From positions 427,158,638 through 427,222,637 of the forward strand of contig OY856187.1 in the NCBI GenBank assembly GCA_963693315.1: a stretch of DNA of 64,000 nt, given 5' to 3'. Source of the DNA: Diogma glabrata. Its lineage: Eukaryota > Arthropoda > Insecta > Diptera > Cylindrotomidae. The position numbers and the translations under genes were made by a program. The stretch's first letter is position 1; every line of letters begins with the position of its first letter. The notes under the pieces are model-generated. The model made no database searches. It was not told where the DNA came from and saw only the letters and a program-made list of their open reading frames with translations. This document shows, piece after piece, positions 46,745 to 62,491 of this stretch.

Positions 46745-47345
46745 CTATTTTTTAGCTTCTTACTTGTGAAAGCTTAAGACATGTGTTAGTTTTTGTTTTA
46801 AAGACAAAATTCGTTGTGCACATGACTGTCGGGAATCAATTTTTTTTGTTCTGAAGGAAAATTATAAAAATGACGTTATAAACTAAGAGATTTTTTTTTT
46901 GGTTAAATATCAAATATTTTATTATTAATTGAGCTTCTTAAAATATTATAAAAATTATATATGTAGTACAATTAATAAAATAAATACAATTGTTAAAAAT
47001 GATTTACTTATTTTACAAACAGAAGTTTCTTTTGAATAGGAAAACACTTCTGCAATTATTTTCTTTGTATTGGATGGCATAAAAAAAATGAAATGTTTAT
47101 ATACCACTTTTAGTAATCACTTGTCACTTTTATAAAAAATAATTTGACAGTCTCGACTGTAAACAAAAAAGCCGTATAAATAAGTAAATCTATTTACGAA
47201 CTTTTGACTGGAGAAGTATTATGTTCGTATTATGTTATTATGGAATCATAAAGTAAAAAATTACAACTACTCTATTATTGAATAAACTTTTTAAAATATC
47301 ATACAAATTATATATGTAGGTTAAAGGAAATAAATATAGTTATTA
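46745..47345 (+). repeat. Arm sequence of the 54.4-56.5 kb transposon family
   Basis: cttgtgaaagcttaagac, aattcgttgtgca, atgactgtcgggaatca and taaatatcaaatattttatt occur in the same order at 54465-54690. The part from 46905 on also matches 56060-56519 in reverse. It probably represents a non-autonomous or broken copy that ended up inside the older Pol remnant. Confidence 0.7.
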
Positions 47346-47350
47346 CAAAT

Positions 47351-47635
47351 TATTTTATCCACGACTACTAAAGAATATATGCCTTTCATGTGTTTGTCTG
47401 CCATTGTAATTTTATACATTCTATCACTTGTTTGAAGAATGTGACGCAATCGTTACATTCTACTACAGTTCTATAGTTTATTTGTTGGTATAGTATTATC
47501 AAAAGATCAAACAAGAACAATACACATATAAAATATAAAATAATAAATTTAAGTTTTTCCGTTGTGTCATTTGTTTATTTTTTCTATGCTATCTACGATT
47601 TACGTATTTACATATTTACATATTTCAATATGGTG
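47351..47635 (+). repeat. Partial copy of the ATTTTATCCACGACT MITE
   Basis: tattttatccacgactacta and the following aaagaatatat, ggtatagtat, caagaacaatac and tttcaatatgg match 21346-21650 in order. The right inverted end is absent. Confidence 0.6.
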
Positions 47636-49104
<1,469 letters not shown>

Positions 49105-49374
49105 CTTGGACTTTTTTATTTTAATGTCTTCTGGCATATGAACAAGAGATAGTCATCAACTGCTACTTTAACTTATCTCTAAATAACTGCCTAACTCTAA
49201 CCTCAACTGACTGACTCAATTCACTTCAACTGTCTCACTATGCTCTTAACTGTTAACTGGCTCTAAACACTAAACTGAGTAGCCACTGACAAATTTAATT
49301 AAAGAATATCTGTTTTTTTCGTTAAGTTGACAAATTTAGTTTTCTATATTGTTTAAATTATTACAACTAGGAAG
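49105..49374. other. Short non-coding stretch
   Basis: Includes repeated ctaact/caactgactg-like words at 49150-49280. No gene is seen. Confidence 0.4.
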
Positions 49375-49808
49375 GCCCGGGGTGCTTCGCTACGCTTATA
49401 AATAAAGTTTTTGCGTAGACATTTTGTTGACGTAGAAGCAATGATTTCAAAAAGTGGTAATGAGAAATGCTAGCATATAATTTTTAATTTTTCTTTTTAA
49501 ATATATGAATGAAAAATAATCAGAACTCTAGCTGATCAGTTCGGATATATGAAAAATTAGCGATCAAATAAGTTTTCAAGTAAGCTTATTTTATCTCTAA
49601 CTTATTTGATCGCTAATTTTTCATATATCCGAACTGATCAGCTAGAGTTCTGATTATTTTTCATTCATATATTTAAAAAGAAAAATTAAAAATTATATGC
49701 TAGCATTTCTCGTTACCACTTTTTGAAATCATTGCTTCTACGTCAACAAAATGTCTACGCAAAAACTTTATTTATAAGCGTAGCGAAGCACGCCGGGCCT
49801 TCCTAGTT
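49375..49808. mobile_element. Long near-perfect palindrome (foldback element)
   Basis: The arms of about 200 bases (49375-49574, 49599-49808) differ at only a few positions and are separated by a 24-base loop. The outer ends are aactaggaaggcccg and its inverse. Inside, tgcttcgctacgcttataaa is notable for its GC content in this AT-rich context. It adjoins the helicase part of the Helitron remnant and seems to have replaced or interrupted it. Confidence 0.9.
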
Positions 49809-51400
49809 AATTTTAAAGCATGAATAGAACACATTGAAATTTCATCTATAATAATGATTGATGCATTATTAATATATGTGCCATGTACACTGTTTGGAGT
49901 TATATTTGGCATTGAATTCTCTAATAATGGAATTGGTAATTTGAAAACATTATGCAAAGTTCGCCCCCCCAATCAAAAGAGTTGATGCAATACCACTGAA
50001 GGCAGTTACAATACACGAAAGATTTAGTGAATTAAATTTATGAATGATTGCCGTTTGAACAAAAGTTTTGCCACAACCTGCATGAGCTGTCAAGAAAAAA
50101 AGCTAAAGCATTCGGAGGAACATTCAAACCACAGATAAATGCAAATAATTGACGAAACTGTTTTGGTGATTGAATTTCTGAAGCTTCAAGTAAACATTCA
50201 CGCTATTCATTATCATTTGTTGCAATACCTCGAGCTTCACATGCTGCAACAAAAGTAGGGTAGGGTACACCTTCATACATACGTAGATCAAAAAAAGATT
50301 TTGGACCACGAACATGCAACAGAAGTAAACGCATATGAAACAATTCTATATCTTTTGGAGTAACCATATATAATCGAGCAACAACTTTATCAGCCCCACG
50401 TTGTCTTCTTTTCCACGATTTACTTTGGTCATACCAAACATAATTAATTCTGTATACAAAAACTCATTAGCTAAATTATCAATGGAATTCAAATGGAAAA
50501 ATGCTAACAATTTTGTTCTTGATACATTTGCGACTGTGCCAGCCACATTACCATTCCTGATATAAACATTTTGTCTATTAGGCAAATGACAATCAAGTCG
50601 AATAATTGTATGAGATTGAAAATGCATTGGAAATTCAAATATGCGCCAAGCAGCTTCAGTCGAACCAACATACCGTCCATTCAAAAAATCTTGAATTTCA
50701 TTTCCCACAATCGCATCATCATTATTCACTGCATTCTCTCCATTCACTCTCAATTCAACATTGGCAGAATCATACTCTTTATATACATACTTGTAAACAT
50801 ATTTCACACTTTTAACAGTCGTACATATTTCCACGTTAATATGACAATTGAATTTTGCAAGAAGATAAATATTATACGGAACAACATATCTATTATCAAG
50901 AGATGCACCACGTACATCAACACTCATACCATTATCACGTCGACGGTACAAAGGATAACCATTCACATATTCTTTAATATTTTCAGAAAAAGGTTTTGGA
51001 AAATTATTACTACATTTACCACTCTCATACAAACAGAATTGGGATTTAGAGCACCACATGGTTCATGCATCATATGACGTTTCACATATTCATGTAATTT
51101 AGGAAAAAGAATGGGATCAGGGATTTCAGTACATACAAATTTATTAATCATTTCATTTCCATCAATTCTATCTTCATCTGACAAATTTAACAAAATTCAT
51201 CATTTTTAAAAATAGCAACCACATCAGTTTGAACAGCATCATTAAAACGACGAATATCACATTCTCTGTTAACTTTTATAACCATTGACACATCAGCAGT
51301 AACATTCTCAGGTCTTTCACAAAATTCATGCATTGATTTAAAAGAACGAACAAAAGGATTCACACGATCTAACTCAAAACCTATCTTACGCATAAGAAAA
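49809..51400 (-). pseudogene. Helitron Rep/helicase remnant
   Basis: Minus-strand frames in order: an N-terminal piece (51393-51187, NPFVRSFKSMHEFCERPENV); a piece with PDPILFPKLHEYVKRHMMHE (51193-50963); then the frame 51059-50346 with NGYPLYRRRDNG, NRYVVPYNIYLLAKFNCHIN, VKYVYKYVYKEYD and HLPNRQNVYI, as in the Helitron Rep region. The helicase follows with frameshifts: RGPKSFFDLRMYEGVPYPTF, AHAGCGKTFVQTAIIHKF (Walker A), then LHNVFKLPIPL and IIIDEISMCS (Walker B). The protein stops where the palindrome begins. The catalytic HUH and tyrosine motifs are not all intact. It is inactive. Confidence 0.9.
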
Positions 51401-53628
<2,228 letters not shown>

Positions 53629-53800
53629 AGGGTGACACTTATTTGTATGGGTGATTTTTTTTTTGTATTTTGGCATGGCGCCGGCCGGAATTTTGTTCCT
53701 TTGGGTAATTTAAGGATACTGACAAAGTTTCACCACTATATTACAATTTTAACACGTGGCGACTTTGATTCCACGCTTACATACAAATTTTTTTGAAATT

Positions 53801-54000
53801 NNNNNNNNNNNNNNNNNNNNNNNNNNNNNNNNNNNNNNNNNNNNNNNNNNNNNNNNNNNNNNNNNNNNNNNNNNNNNNNNNNNNNNNNNNNNNNNNNNNN
53901 NNNNNNNNNNNNNNNNNNNNNNNNNNNNNNNNNNNNNNNNNNNNNNNNNNNNNNNNNNNNNNNNNNNNNNNNNNNNNNNNNNNNNNNNNNNNNNNNNNNN
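53801..54000. other. Assembly gap (200 N)
   Basis: Exactly 200 undetermined bases. The gap lies between a short unique stretch (53629-53800) and another TA array, so the real missing length is unknown. Confidence 1.

Positions 54001-54060
<60 letters not shown>
54001..54060. repeat. (TA)n array after the gap
   Basis: At least 60 bases of TA; the left boundary is lost in the gap. Confidence 0.95.
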
Positions 54061-54068
<8 letters not shown>

Positions 54069-54280
54069 GAGCAATTTCACGCAAGTTCAGCAAATTTTTG
54101 GGAAGTTTTGACTTGACCCCTTTTATTTTGATTATTTTTTGTTTATGGATAGTCTTTCATAAATAAAAAAAAAACAAGTTCTCTTAGAATTTTTTTCGAC
54201 CAGGGGCCTTCACAGGGTGCCCCTCAATTTTTTGCTATTTTGTGATGTGAGTGCATTTTGACGTGCGATTGTAGAAAAAC
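54061..54280 (+). repeat. Block shared with 47636-47870 (inverted)
   Basis: gagcaatttc, ttttgacttgacccctttt, gattattttttgtttatgg, ttcgaccaggggcc and gatgtgagtgcattttgacg match the reverse of 47640-47850. In both places it lies next to a (TA)n array. Confidence 0.75.
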
Positions 54281-54786
54281 TACTCAATAGATTTTCATAA
54301 ATGATATGTCGTTGAATAAGTATTAGAACAAAGTTTTTAAAAATGTACACTGTTAATGTTTTGAAATAATTTTTAACGGTGTAACATAAGAAAAAAACGG
54401 TGTAATTGAAGGAAAGTTGGCGCTACGCCTTTTTTTTTAAACTAAATTGAAGCTTATTTTATATCTAATAACTTGTGAAAGTTTAGTACTAGCGATATTT
54501 TTTGTTTTAAAGATAAAATTCGTTGTGCATATGACTGTCGGGAATCAGTTTTTTTTTGTTCTGAAGGTTCTGAAGGAAAATTATAAAAACGGCTTTGTAA
54601 ACTAAGAGATTTTTTTTTATGTTAAATATCAAATATTTTATTATTAAATGATCTTTTTAAAATATTATGAAAATTATATATGTACAATAAAGAAAATATG
54701 AGCAATTTCAGCATAAATCCACAAAAGCGCTTATTGCATTGTACATTAAATGAAGCTTATAGGAGTTTAAAAATAAGTTTCCCGTT

Positions 54787-55990
54787 GTGAAAATACGATT
54801 TACTAAATTCACGTCCCTTCGACCACAAGAATGTATAAAACTATCCCAAGGAGTTCATAATGTGTACGTGTGTACCATACATCAAAATATGAAACTAATG
54901 ATTCAACACTCTAAGATCTCTTGGATTACTGATGCTGCTTTCCAGAATTATAAAACATTAATTGACTTTATTTCATGTGGTGAATTAACAGAAGATTGTC
55001 ATACTTTGAAGTGCAATGAATGTTCAAAAAAACTTCAACAACTGGTAGAAAGGTTACTAAATGATTTTAACGTTAAGGGAATCCTTCAAGTCAAATATCA
55101 ACAATGGATTACCACTGATCGATGCAATTTGGATACTTTAAAAGAAGCTGTAGAAAAATTTATGAAAAAATTTAATTTGTTTACCGTTTACAAATTGTGA
55201 TACCACACAACTTTATAGAACAAGGAGAACAAGGAAAAATTAGAACAAGGAGAGTGCTTTGTTCAAGGGGATTTTTCTGAAAACTACGCCTTCATAATTC
55301 AGGATTCGGTTCAAGGTTATCATTATAATAATTCACAAGCTACTATTCATCCTTTTGTCATTTATTTTAAAAGTGCTGCAAGTGAATATATACAGCACCG
55401 AAGTTTTATACTCATTTCGGATATAAACGATCACAACAGTACTAGAGTCCATCTTTTCATTACAAAACTTATTGAATTCATCAGAGCGCATATAAATTCT
55501 AATATTAAGAATAGTAGATTCTTGTATGAGCTTAGAATGAAGGTAATTCTTCACGAGGATGAAGTTTCCCGAAACGAGCGTAGCGAGTGGAGGGAATCAT
55601 CCGAGTGAAGAATTGCCATCATCCTAAACGAATACAAGATGCTATTTTATCCACGACTGTAAAATATTTCGTTTAATTCCCAGTTTTCATGCAAAAATTT
55701 GTATCGAAGGTTGATGCAGAATGCCTTTTTCATGCTACCAGCCATGGCAAGGGACCTTGCGATGGGATTGTTGGTACACTGAAGCGTGCTGCACACCGTT
55801 ACAGTATGATGGAGGAGAGATATTATTGATACACCAAAAAAACTTTTCGAATGGGCTTTAAAATGGGAATCTACCATGAACTTTAGATACGCCGATAAAA
55901 ATGAATATCAATTAACACAAGAAAAATTACAAAAACGATATAAATATGCGATTACTATAAGTGAACTCACAAATTTCATTCTTTTGTACC
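54787..55990 (+). pseudogene. Broken candidate DDE-type transposase, family not assigned
   Basis: The first frame (54787-55200, 137 residues) reads TSLRPQECIKLSQGVHNVYV, CTIHQN, then a Cys-rich stretch (CHTLKCNECSKK) and QQWITTDRCNL. After a stop, another frame (about 55250-55508) gives VQGDFSENYAFIIQDSVQG, NNSQATIHPFVIYF, then SFILISDINDHN and HLFITKLIEF. A hairpin element (55510-55647) follows. The tail then reads ECLFHATSHGKGPCDGIVGT, LKRAAHRYSM, and after a stop TPKKLFEWALKWES. I know this arrangement (GDFSENY...ATSHGKGPCDG) from uncharacterised arthropod proteins. The Asp of GDFSENY and a missing SDG block would suit a DDE nuclease, but that is inference. It is dead here. Confidence 0.65.
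55510..55647. repeat. Foldback repeat E inside the candidate transposase gene
   Basis: Outer inverted motifs aatagtagattcttgtat and atacaagatgctatt enclose the hairpin ggtaattcttcac / gtgaagaattgcc, ggatga / tcatcc and ttccc / gggaa around a GC-rich loop (gaaacgagcgtagcgagtgg). A partial relative is at 21694-21813. It interrupts the coding sequence just after the NIK codons. Confidence 0.8.
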
Positions 55991-56519
55991 ATTAAATACT
56001 AAGACAATAATTGCAAAAATGTGTTCCAACTCAAAGAAACTTTTGAATGTAAAATAAGTTAATAAATTTTAATAACTATATTTATTTTCTTTAACCTACA
56101 TATATAATTTGTATGGTATTTTAAAAAGTTTATTCAATAATAAAATATTTGTAATTTAATGTTAAAATACAATCTTTTACTTTGTGATTCCATAATAACA
56201 TAATACGAACATAATGCTTCTCCAGTCAAAAGTTCCTAAATAGATTTAGTTATTTATACGGCTTTTTTGTTTGCAGTCGAGACGGTCAAATTATTTTTTA
56301 TAAGAGTGACATGTGATTACTAAAATTGATAAATAAACATTTCATTTCTTTATGCCATCTAACACAAAGAAAATAATTGCTATTCAAAAGAAACTTCTGT
56401 TTGTAAAATAAGTAAATCATTTTTAACAATTGTATTTATTTTATTTATTGTACTACATATATAGTTTTTATAATATTTTAAAAAGTTCATTTAATAATAA
56501 AATATTTGATATTTAACAT

Positions 56520-57217
56520 AGCTTCCTCTACATTTTTCGGCTTTGCAGCTTGTGCATATCCGAAATACGGTTTACGTAAACCAGAAATAAATGCTGCTAG
56601 TGCATCTTCGTCAATAAAGCATTTATTGCTTGCCACGAATGATTATACAAAACGTTTAGCTTCGCTAATGCTTTTATGTTTTGTATATTTTCTTTGATTT
56701 TGTTATAATACGAGTGGACTGATAAAGTATCACCCTGTTTTGTCGCCCATAATTGCGACTTATAGTATGACAACTCTTGTTTATCACCTAAATTTTCTAA
56801 AAGAATTTCTTTTATTTCTTGGAAACTCTGTGGATTTCCTGCTAAACATAAAGCATCTTTCGCTTTACCTTTAATTTTATTACTTACAGCTTGTAAGTAA
56901 AGTTTGAACTGTGGTTCGCTCACCAGAGGCATAAACACGTTTAGTGTATCTTCGGCAGTTTTGAACCATGCAGTTAATTGTCGTCTATTACCATCATACT
57001 CTGGTATAGACTTAATTGGATCCGGTATTCTGAATAAATCAAGTATAAATTGTTGTTGACGGTTAGTTTGAGGTTTTTTTGCTTCAGAATCATCTGTTTT
57101 CTGTTGCGAATAAGCTAACATTTTATCATGTTCCTCTGCTTTCAACGCCATTAACTGTAATTGTCCGACAACAACTTTTAACTGATTTGTTAATTCGTTA
57201 ACCGTTTCTTGATCCAT
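56520..57217 (-). pseudogene. Gag of a 17.6/297-like Ty3/Gypsy element, truncated
   Basis: The 206-residue frame (57217-56597) starts MDQETVNELTNQL. It contains IPEYDGNRRQLTAWFKTAED, KGKAKDALCLAGNPQSFQEI and LLENLGDKQELSYYKSQLW, the capsid part of Gag from 17.6/297-type insect elements. A one-base shift near 56605 changes the frame. Another frame continues as AFISGLRKPYFGYAQAAKP to 56520, where transposon-arm sequence cuts it. No zinc knuckle or Pol remains. Gag would form the virus-like particle. The leader, primer-binding site and LTR part lie in proper order upstream (57240-57990). Confidence 0.9.
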
Positions 57218-57662
57218 TGTGTGACTTAGCGAAATACCTCGATTATTTATAAATCTTTAATGAAGTTTCACTTTAATTCACTTTAAATTCACTTATTTTT
57301 TTCTACCGTGTCTATCTGGTAGTGCACGGGTTATTTAAAGGTAATCACTAAAATATAAAGCATAAAAAATTGCTTACCTTATAGTTATAGAAATAACTTG
57401 ATCCACTTCTATCTGGTAGTGAGTGTAGTCGAGCTTCTTTCCTTTTGTCGTGGAGATGTTGGTTCCAAAGTGTAGGAAGATGTTGTAAATTCGGCGGATC
57501 CTCAAATCTTCACAGCGGTTGATGGTTATCAACCTTCAGCCAGAAAAGTCACAAATTTTTTGTTGCAAAAAAATTCTTGACGGGATCACTATTTTAAGTA
57601 GTTTTTATTTACTACTTTTATGCACTGTTTTTATAACACATCACTTGACCACTAAGACCGCA

Positions 57663-57673
57663 CGGCTGCGCCA
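57663..57673 (-). other. tRNA primer-binding site (tRNA-Ser type)
   Basis: The minus strand reads TGGCGCAGCCG right after the LTR end. This is close to the TGGCGCAGTCGG primer site complementary to insect serine tRNA used by 17.6/297-type elements. Position and orientation fit the gag at 57217. Confidence 0.75.
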
Positions 57674-58213
<540 letters not shown>

Positions 58214-58255
58214 ACATAATTGAAGACGCTGTAGGCACTTGGCGAAACATTTTAA

Positions 58256-58739
<484 letters not shown>

Positions 58740-58959
58740 AATAAATAATTTTTTGCGTAAAAAATTGAAAAATTGTATATTAAAAAATCATGAAAAATTC
58801 AAAACGGGAAAAAGTGTCAAGTCTTATTACTTTGACGTAAAATCACATAATCTGTGCACAAAATGAAACATGGATCATGAAAATCGATGAACGCGCTTCG
58901 CTTTTATTCACAATTAAGTAAAGGTATCTCATTTTAAATGTATTTGGACATGTGTCTAT

Positions 58960-59590
58960 GTGTATTGATTTTGTTTTTTTTTACTTTTTTATTTTTTATT
59001 TGCTTTCTTTTATTTATTTTCTTTTATTTATTTATTTTACATTATTATTTTATTTAATTTTTTTATTATAATTTTATTTTATATTATTATATTTTTATTA
59101 TATTTTATTATATTATTATTATTATTTATTATTATTATTATTAATTATTATTATTATTATTTATGATTATTATTTATTATTATTCATTACTATTATAATT
59201 ATTATTTATTATTATTATTTATTATTTATTATTTTTATTTATTTTTTATTATTATTATTTATTATTAGCATTCATTACTTATTTATTATTTATTTATTAT
59301 TTATTTTTTATTTATTATTTATTTATTATTTATTTATTATTTATTTATTATTTATTTATTATTTATTTATTATTTATTTATTATTTATTTATTATTTATT
59401 TATTATTTACTTATTTTTTATTTATTATTTATTTATTATATTTTTTTATTTTATTTTTTCTATTTTGATTATATTTTTATTTTATATTTTTATTATTTTT
59501 TCATATTATTTTTATTTTATTTATTTATTTATTTATTATTATATTTATTATTTTTATTTATTTTATTTTTTATTTTTTTATTTTTTGGTT
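58960..59590. repeat. Low-complexity (TTTA)n / (TTA)n tract
   Basis: About 630 bases made almost only of t and a in attt, ttat and tta units, including a regular tttattta tandem run at 59280-59410. Confidence 0.95.
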
Positions 59591-60400
59591 AATTTTTCAG
59601 TATGGTATATCAGTAGATTATCGGACTAGTCGTTCTCGAATTATGTCAAAAAAGACCCCCAAACGTGACAATTTTCCCTATATGATACTTGCTAACTTCA
59701 AATCGATAATTCTCGATTCCTAGGCGTGACCCAGCGAAACGCCGGGACACGTATAACTTTTTTTTGACCGATATAACTTTTCCCGGTAGTCAGAACCCCA
59801 GCGGATTTGGGCTGTCGCTTTATTTCATGTTAATTTCCAGTGACTAATAATAATGTTATAAAAATTATCGTTTATCAATTTCACATAATAAATAAAATAA
59901 TTCAAAGTTTATGAGAGAGATTTTATTCACTTTAAAATCGATTGTGGAATAAATAAGTGACTCATGTTTCGACGGTTATAATGAAGTAACAATGGTTATA
60001 ATGAACTGTAACATTCAATTCTTTTGTTTTTGATATTGCTCTGCAATCAAACGATTTGTATCCAGATTTTTCTGATTGACGATGGTGTCCATGATATAAA
60101 TAATTATAAAATCACACATTTTAAGCAAATGTTTTTGATCTAGCTCAACCAATTCGACGTAAGAGTACCGGTCGTTGTCGTTATATATCTTAACGTATAT
60201 ATTATATACACTGAGAAAAAAATGTATGTAAAAGCAACGAAAATCTGCGTTGATTCAACATACATTTCAATCGGTTTTGATAGGGTGTGTGTAATAGATA
60301 AGCTCCTCGCGCCGCACCCTGGGTTACGCTAATAGTCTATTTCAACTTGGTAGCCAAACATTTCATTTCGAACTCTTGGCTGTGATAAAAAAATATAAAT
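59591..60400. other. Non-coding stretch, probably ending in the LINE 5' region
   Basis: No gene is seen. Mixed-composition sequence from about 60220 (including gcgccgcaccctgggttac) leads directly to the LINE start codon and may be its 5' untranslated region. Confidence 0.4.
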
Positions 60401-61950
60401 ATGAACCAAAATCAAAATCACAATAACAACGGTACTTTTCAGCACCATAAGACAAAAAATATTGGACTTTCAGTCCGTATTTTGCAATTGAACATTGAAG
60501 GCATAAGCAGGTCAAAAACTGAACATTTACAAAGATTATTAAAAGATTACGACATCGTCGTTATAATTCTGCAAGAAACGCATGCAGCAGATGAAGCGCA
60601 ACTTACCTCTAGGGAAAACATTGTTGATTACAAATTAATTAATGCTATTTACCATAAATCATATCGCTCTGCCACGTATGTTAAGTCAGAAATCCTGAAC
60701 TGCACGCACGTACTTACACAGACAGACAACGATATACTTCTTATTGTTGTTGATATATCGGACACGAAAATTGTAAACGTATACAAGCCTCCAAATACAG
60801 GATGGCCAGCTGCTACTCTACCATTATTTCATCACCCAGCAATATATGCTGGTGACTTCAATAGCCATCACACTCAGTGGTCCTACTCAAATAATAATAC
60901 CAATGGCGTGGAACTGACCGACTGGGCGGATGATAAAAACATGTTCCTGGTATATGATGCGGAAGACATGAAAACTTTTAGATCTGCAAGATGGCGAAGC
61001 GATTACAATTCCAATCTCTGTTTTTCCACAAAAAGGGCTGTCTTACAAGGTTTTCCACGCTCTCAACATCGTCCAGTAATTCTTGAGGTAGGAATTCAAA
61101 TTCCACTCGTTAACTCTACTCCTCAACCTAGATGGAATTTTAACAAAGCTGATTGGGCTAAATTTAGGATAGAGTTTGGATGCAGTGATTCGCTGGATCC
61201 AATCCATTCCTAAAAATTACGATAGATTTGTTGAAGCCTTCATCTAAACTGCAAAGAAGTGCATCCCAAGAGGCTTTCGTGAAGAATATATTCCTGGCTG
61301 GAGTAGAGAGAGCGATATATTATATGAGGAGTACGTTAGTAGTGGTGAGGCAGATGTGGCTGATGACTTAATATACTCACTGGACGCCGCGAGAAAACAA
61401 AAGTGGATTAACGCTGTTGAAAACATTGATTTTTCCCATTCAAGCAGGGAAGCATGGAGTCTCATTCGGAAACTGGGGGGCTCAAACTCAATTACTCGTG
61501 CTAACAATGAAATAAATCCAGAGGACATTGCAAATCACATAGTAAACATGTCTCGTTCTTCTATTATTCGCCTTCATAAAAGAACAATTAAACGTAAATT
61601 AAGAGAAATGAAGCGCAATTGCTCGTCTCCATCGAAGCATGCGAACTCTTTTAGTAGCGAAGAACTAGTATCAGCTCTGTCCCAAACAAAAAACGGAAAA
61701 GCAGCTGGCTATGATGGCATTTTCCCAGAATTTCTTAAAAATGCTGGAAAAAATGTAAAACAGTGGCTAACTAAATTTTTCTCGAATGTCCAAGAAACCG
61801 GCAATCTACCAAAACATTTTAAGACTACGAAAGTGATAGCGATACTTAATCCGGGTAAACCATCCAATGAACCAGGAAGCTATCGCCCGATTGCCCTTTT
61901 GAGCCCCTGCTATAAATTGCTAGAACAGCTCATATACACTCGTACACTCT
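60401..61950 (+). pseudogene. Non-LTR retrotransposon ORF2: AP-like endonuclease and RT N-terminal part
   Basis: The first frame (60401-61213) holds an endonuclease/exonuclease/phosphatase domain: ILQLNIEGISRSK at about residue 28, LQETHA near 56, VNVYKPP, YAGDFNSHHTQWSY near 150, and FPRSQHRPVIL near 220 (catalytic His). A frameshift near 61195 and a stop near 61249 lead to the second frame (61356-61950). That frame holds the linker (AWSLIRKLGG) and the RT fingers: TKNGKAAGYDGIFPEFL, LPKHFKTTKVIAILNPGKP and YRPIALLSPCYKLLE. The catalytic YADD part is missing because a family B transposon half follows at 61951. One frameshift and one stop only, so decay is moderate. The clade is not certain. 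Confidence 0.88.
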
Positions 61951-62491
61951 GGTATATATTTGAATTTTTTTTTTCATTTTGTATTTTATTTTAATTACTT
62001 TGTAAATAATTTATTAAAATTTACTTATAAAAATATTATTTTATATTTTTTTAATGGTCGAGTGCTGGCAATCATATCTGCCAGTTCTCGGCCATTGTTG
62101 CATTACTGAATCAGTTGTATGGAAAGTTTGGAATTTTTTTGCGTCATTTTTATTTTATTTTAAATTATTTTGTATTTAACTTATTTAAATTTACATATTT
62201 GATAATATTTTATATTTTTTTAATGGCCCAGTCATGGTTGCCAGCACTTGGCCATTACTACAATACTGGTCATCATTATTGGTCCGTTACTAGGCCAACT
62301 GTACAACCTTGAATGTGCCATTGCTGTTGTTTTTTCTCTGGCCCATGAATGGCAGCCATTTATTGTCCGAAGTTATCGTCCAGTAAAATTATGTTAATGC
62401 CCCAGTCGTGGTTGCCAATACTCGCCCATTGCTGCATTACTGGCTGCCAGTAATGGACCATCACTGGACCAGTTGTACAACTTTGTATGGG
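61951..62491 (+). mobile_element. Family B DNA transposon, right half (copy B3)
   Basis: tggtatatatttgaatttt matches the middle of B2 (41132) and the rest runs parallel to it up to the end aactttgtatggg at 62491. Words such as ggccagtactgg variants and gtccgaagttatc are shared. The left half is absent, so this is a truncated copy joined to the LINE. Confidence 0.8.

Larger units (their letters stand above)
54440..56519 (+). mobile_element. DNA transposon remnant with inverted flanking arms and a broken candidate transposase
   Basis: The left arm (about 54440-54690) and the right arm (about 55990-56519) are inverted relative to each other. gttaaatatcaaatatttta, ttattattaaatga and aaaattatatatgtac appear on the left in plus and on the right in minus orientation. 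The right arm holds two tandem diverged units (boundary near 56160). Between the arms lies the broken protein gene (54787-55990). The right end cuts the gag of a 17.6-like element at 56519/56520. Precise ends and the target duplication could not be fixed. Confidence 0.65.

Noticed and set aside
49377..49806. Bacterial or plasmid contamination, because of gcttcgctacgct-type words
   Set aside because: The words lie in a palindrome embedded in insect-type repeats, with AT-rich arms and no bacterial gene.
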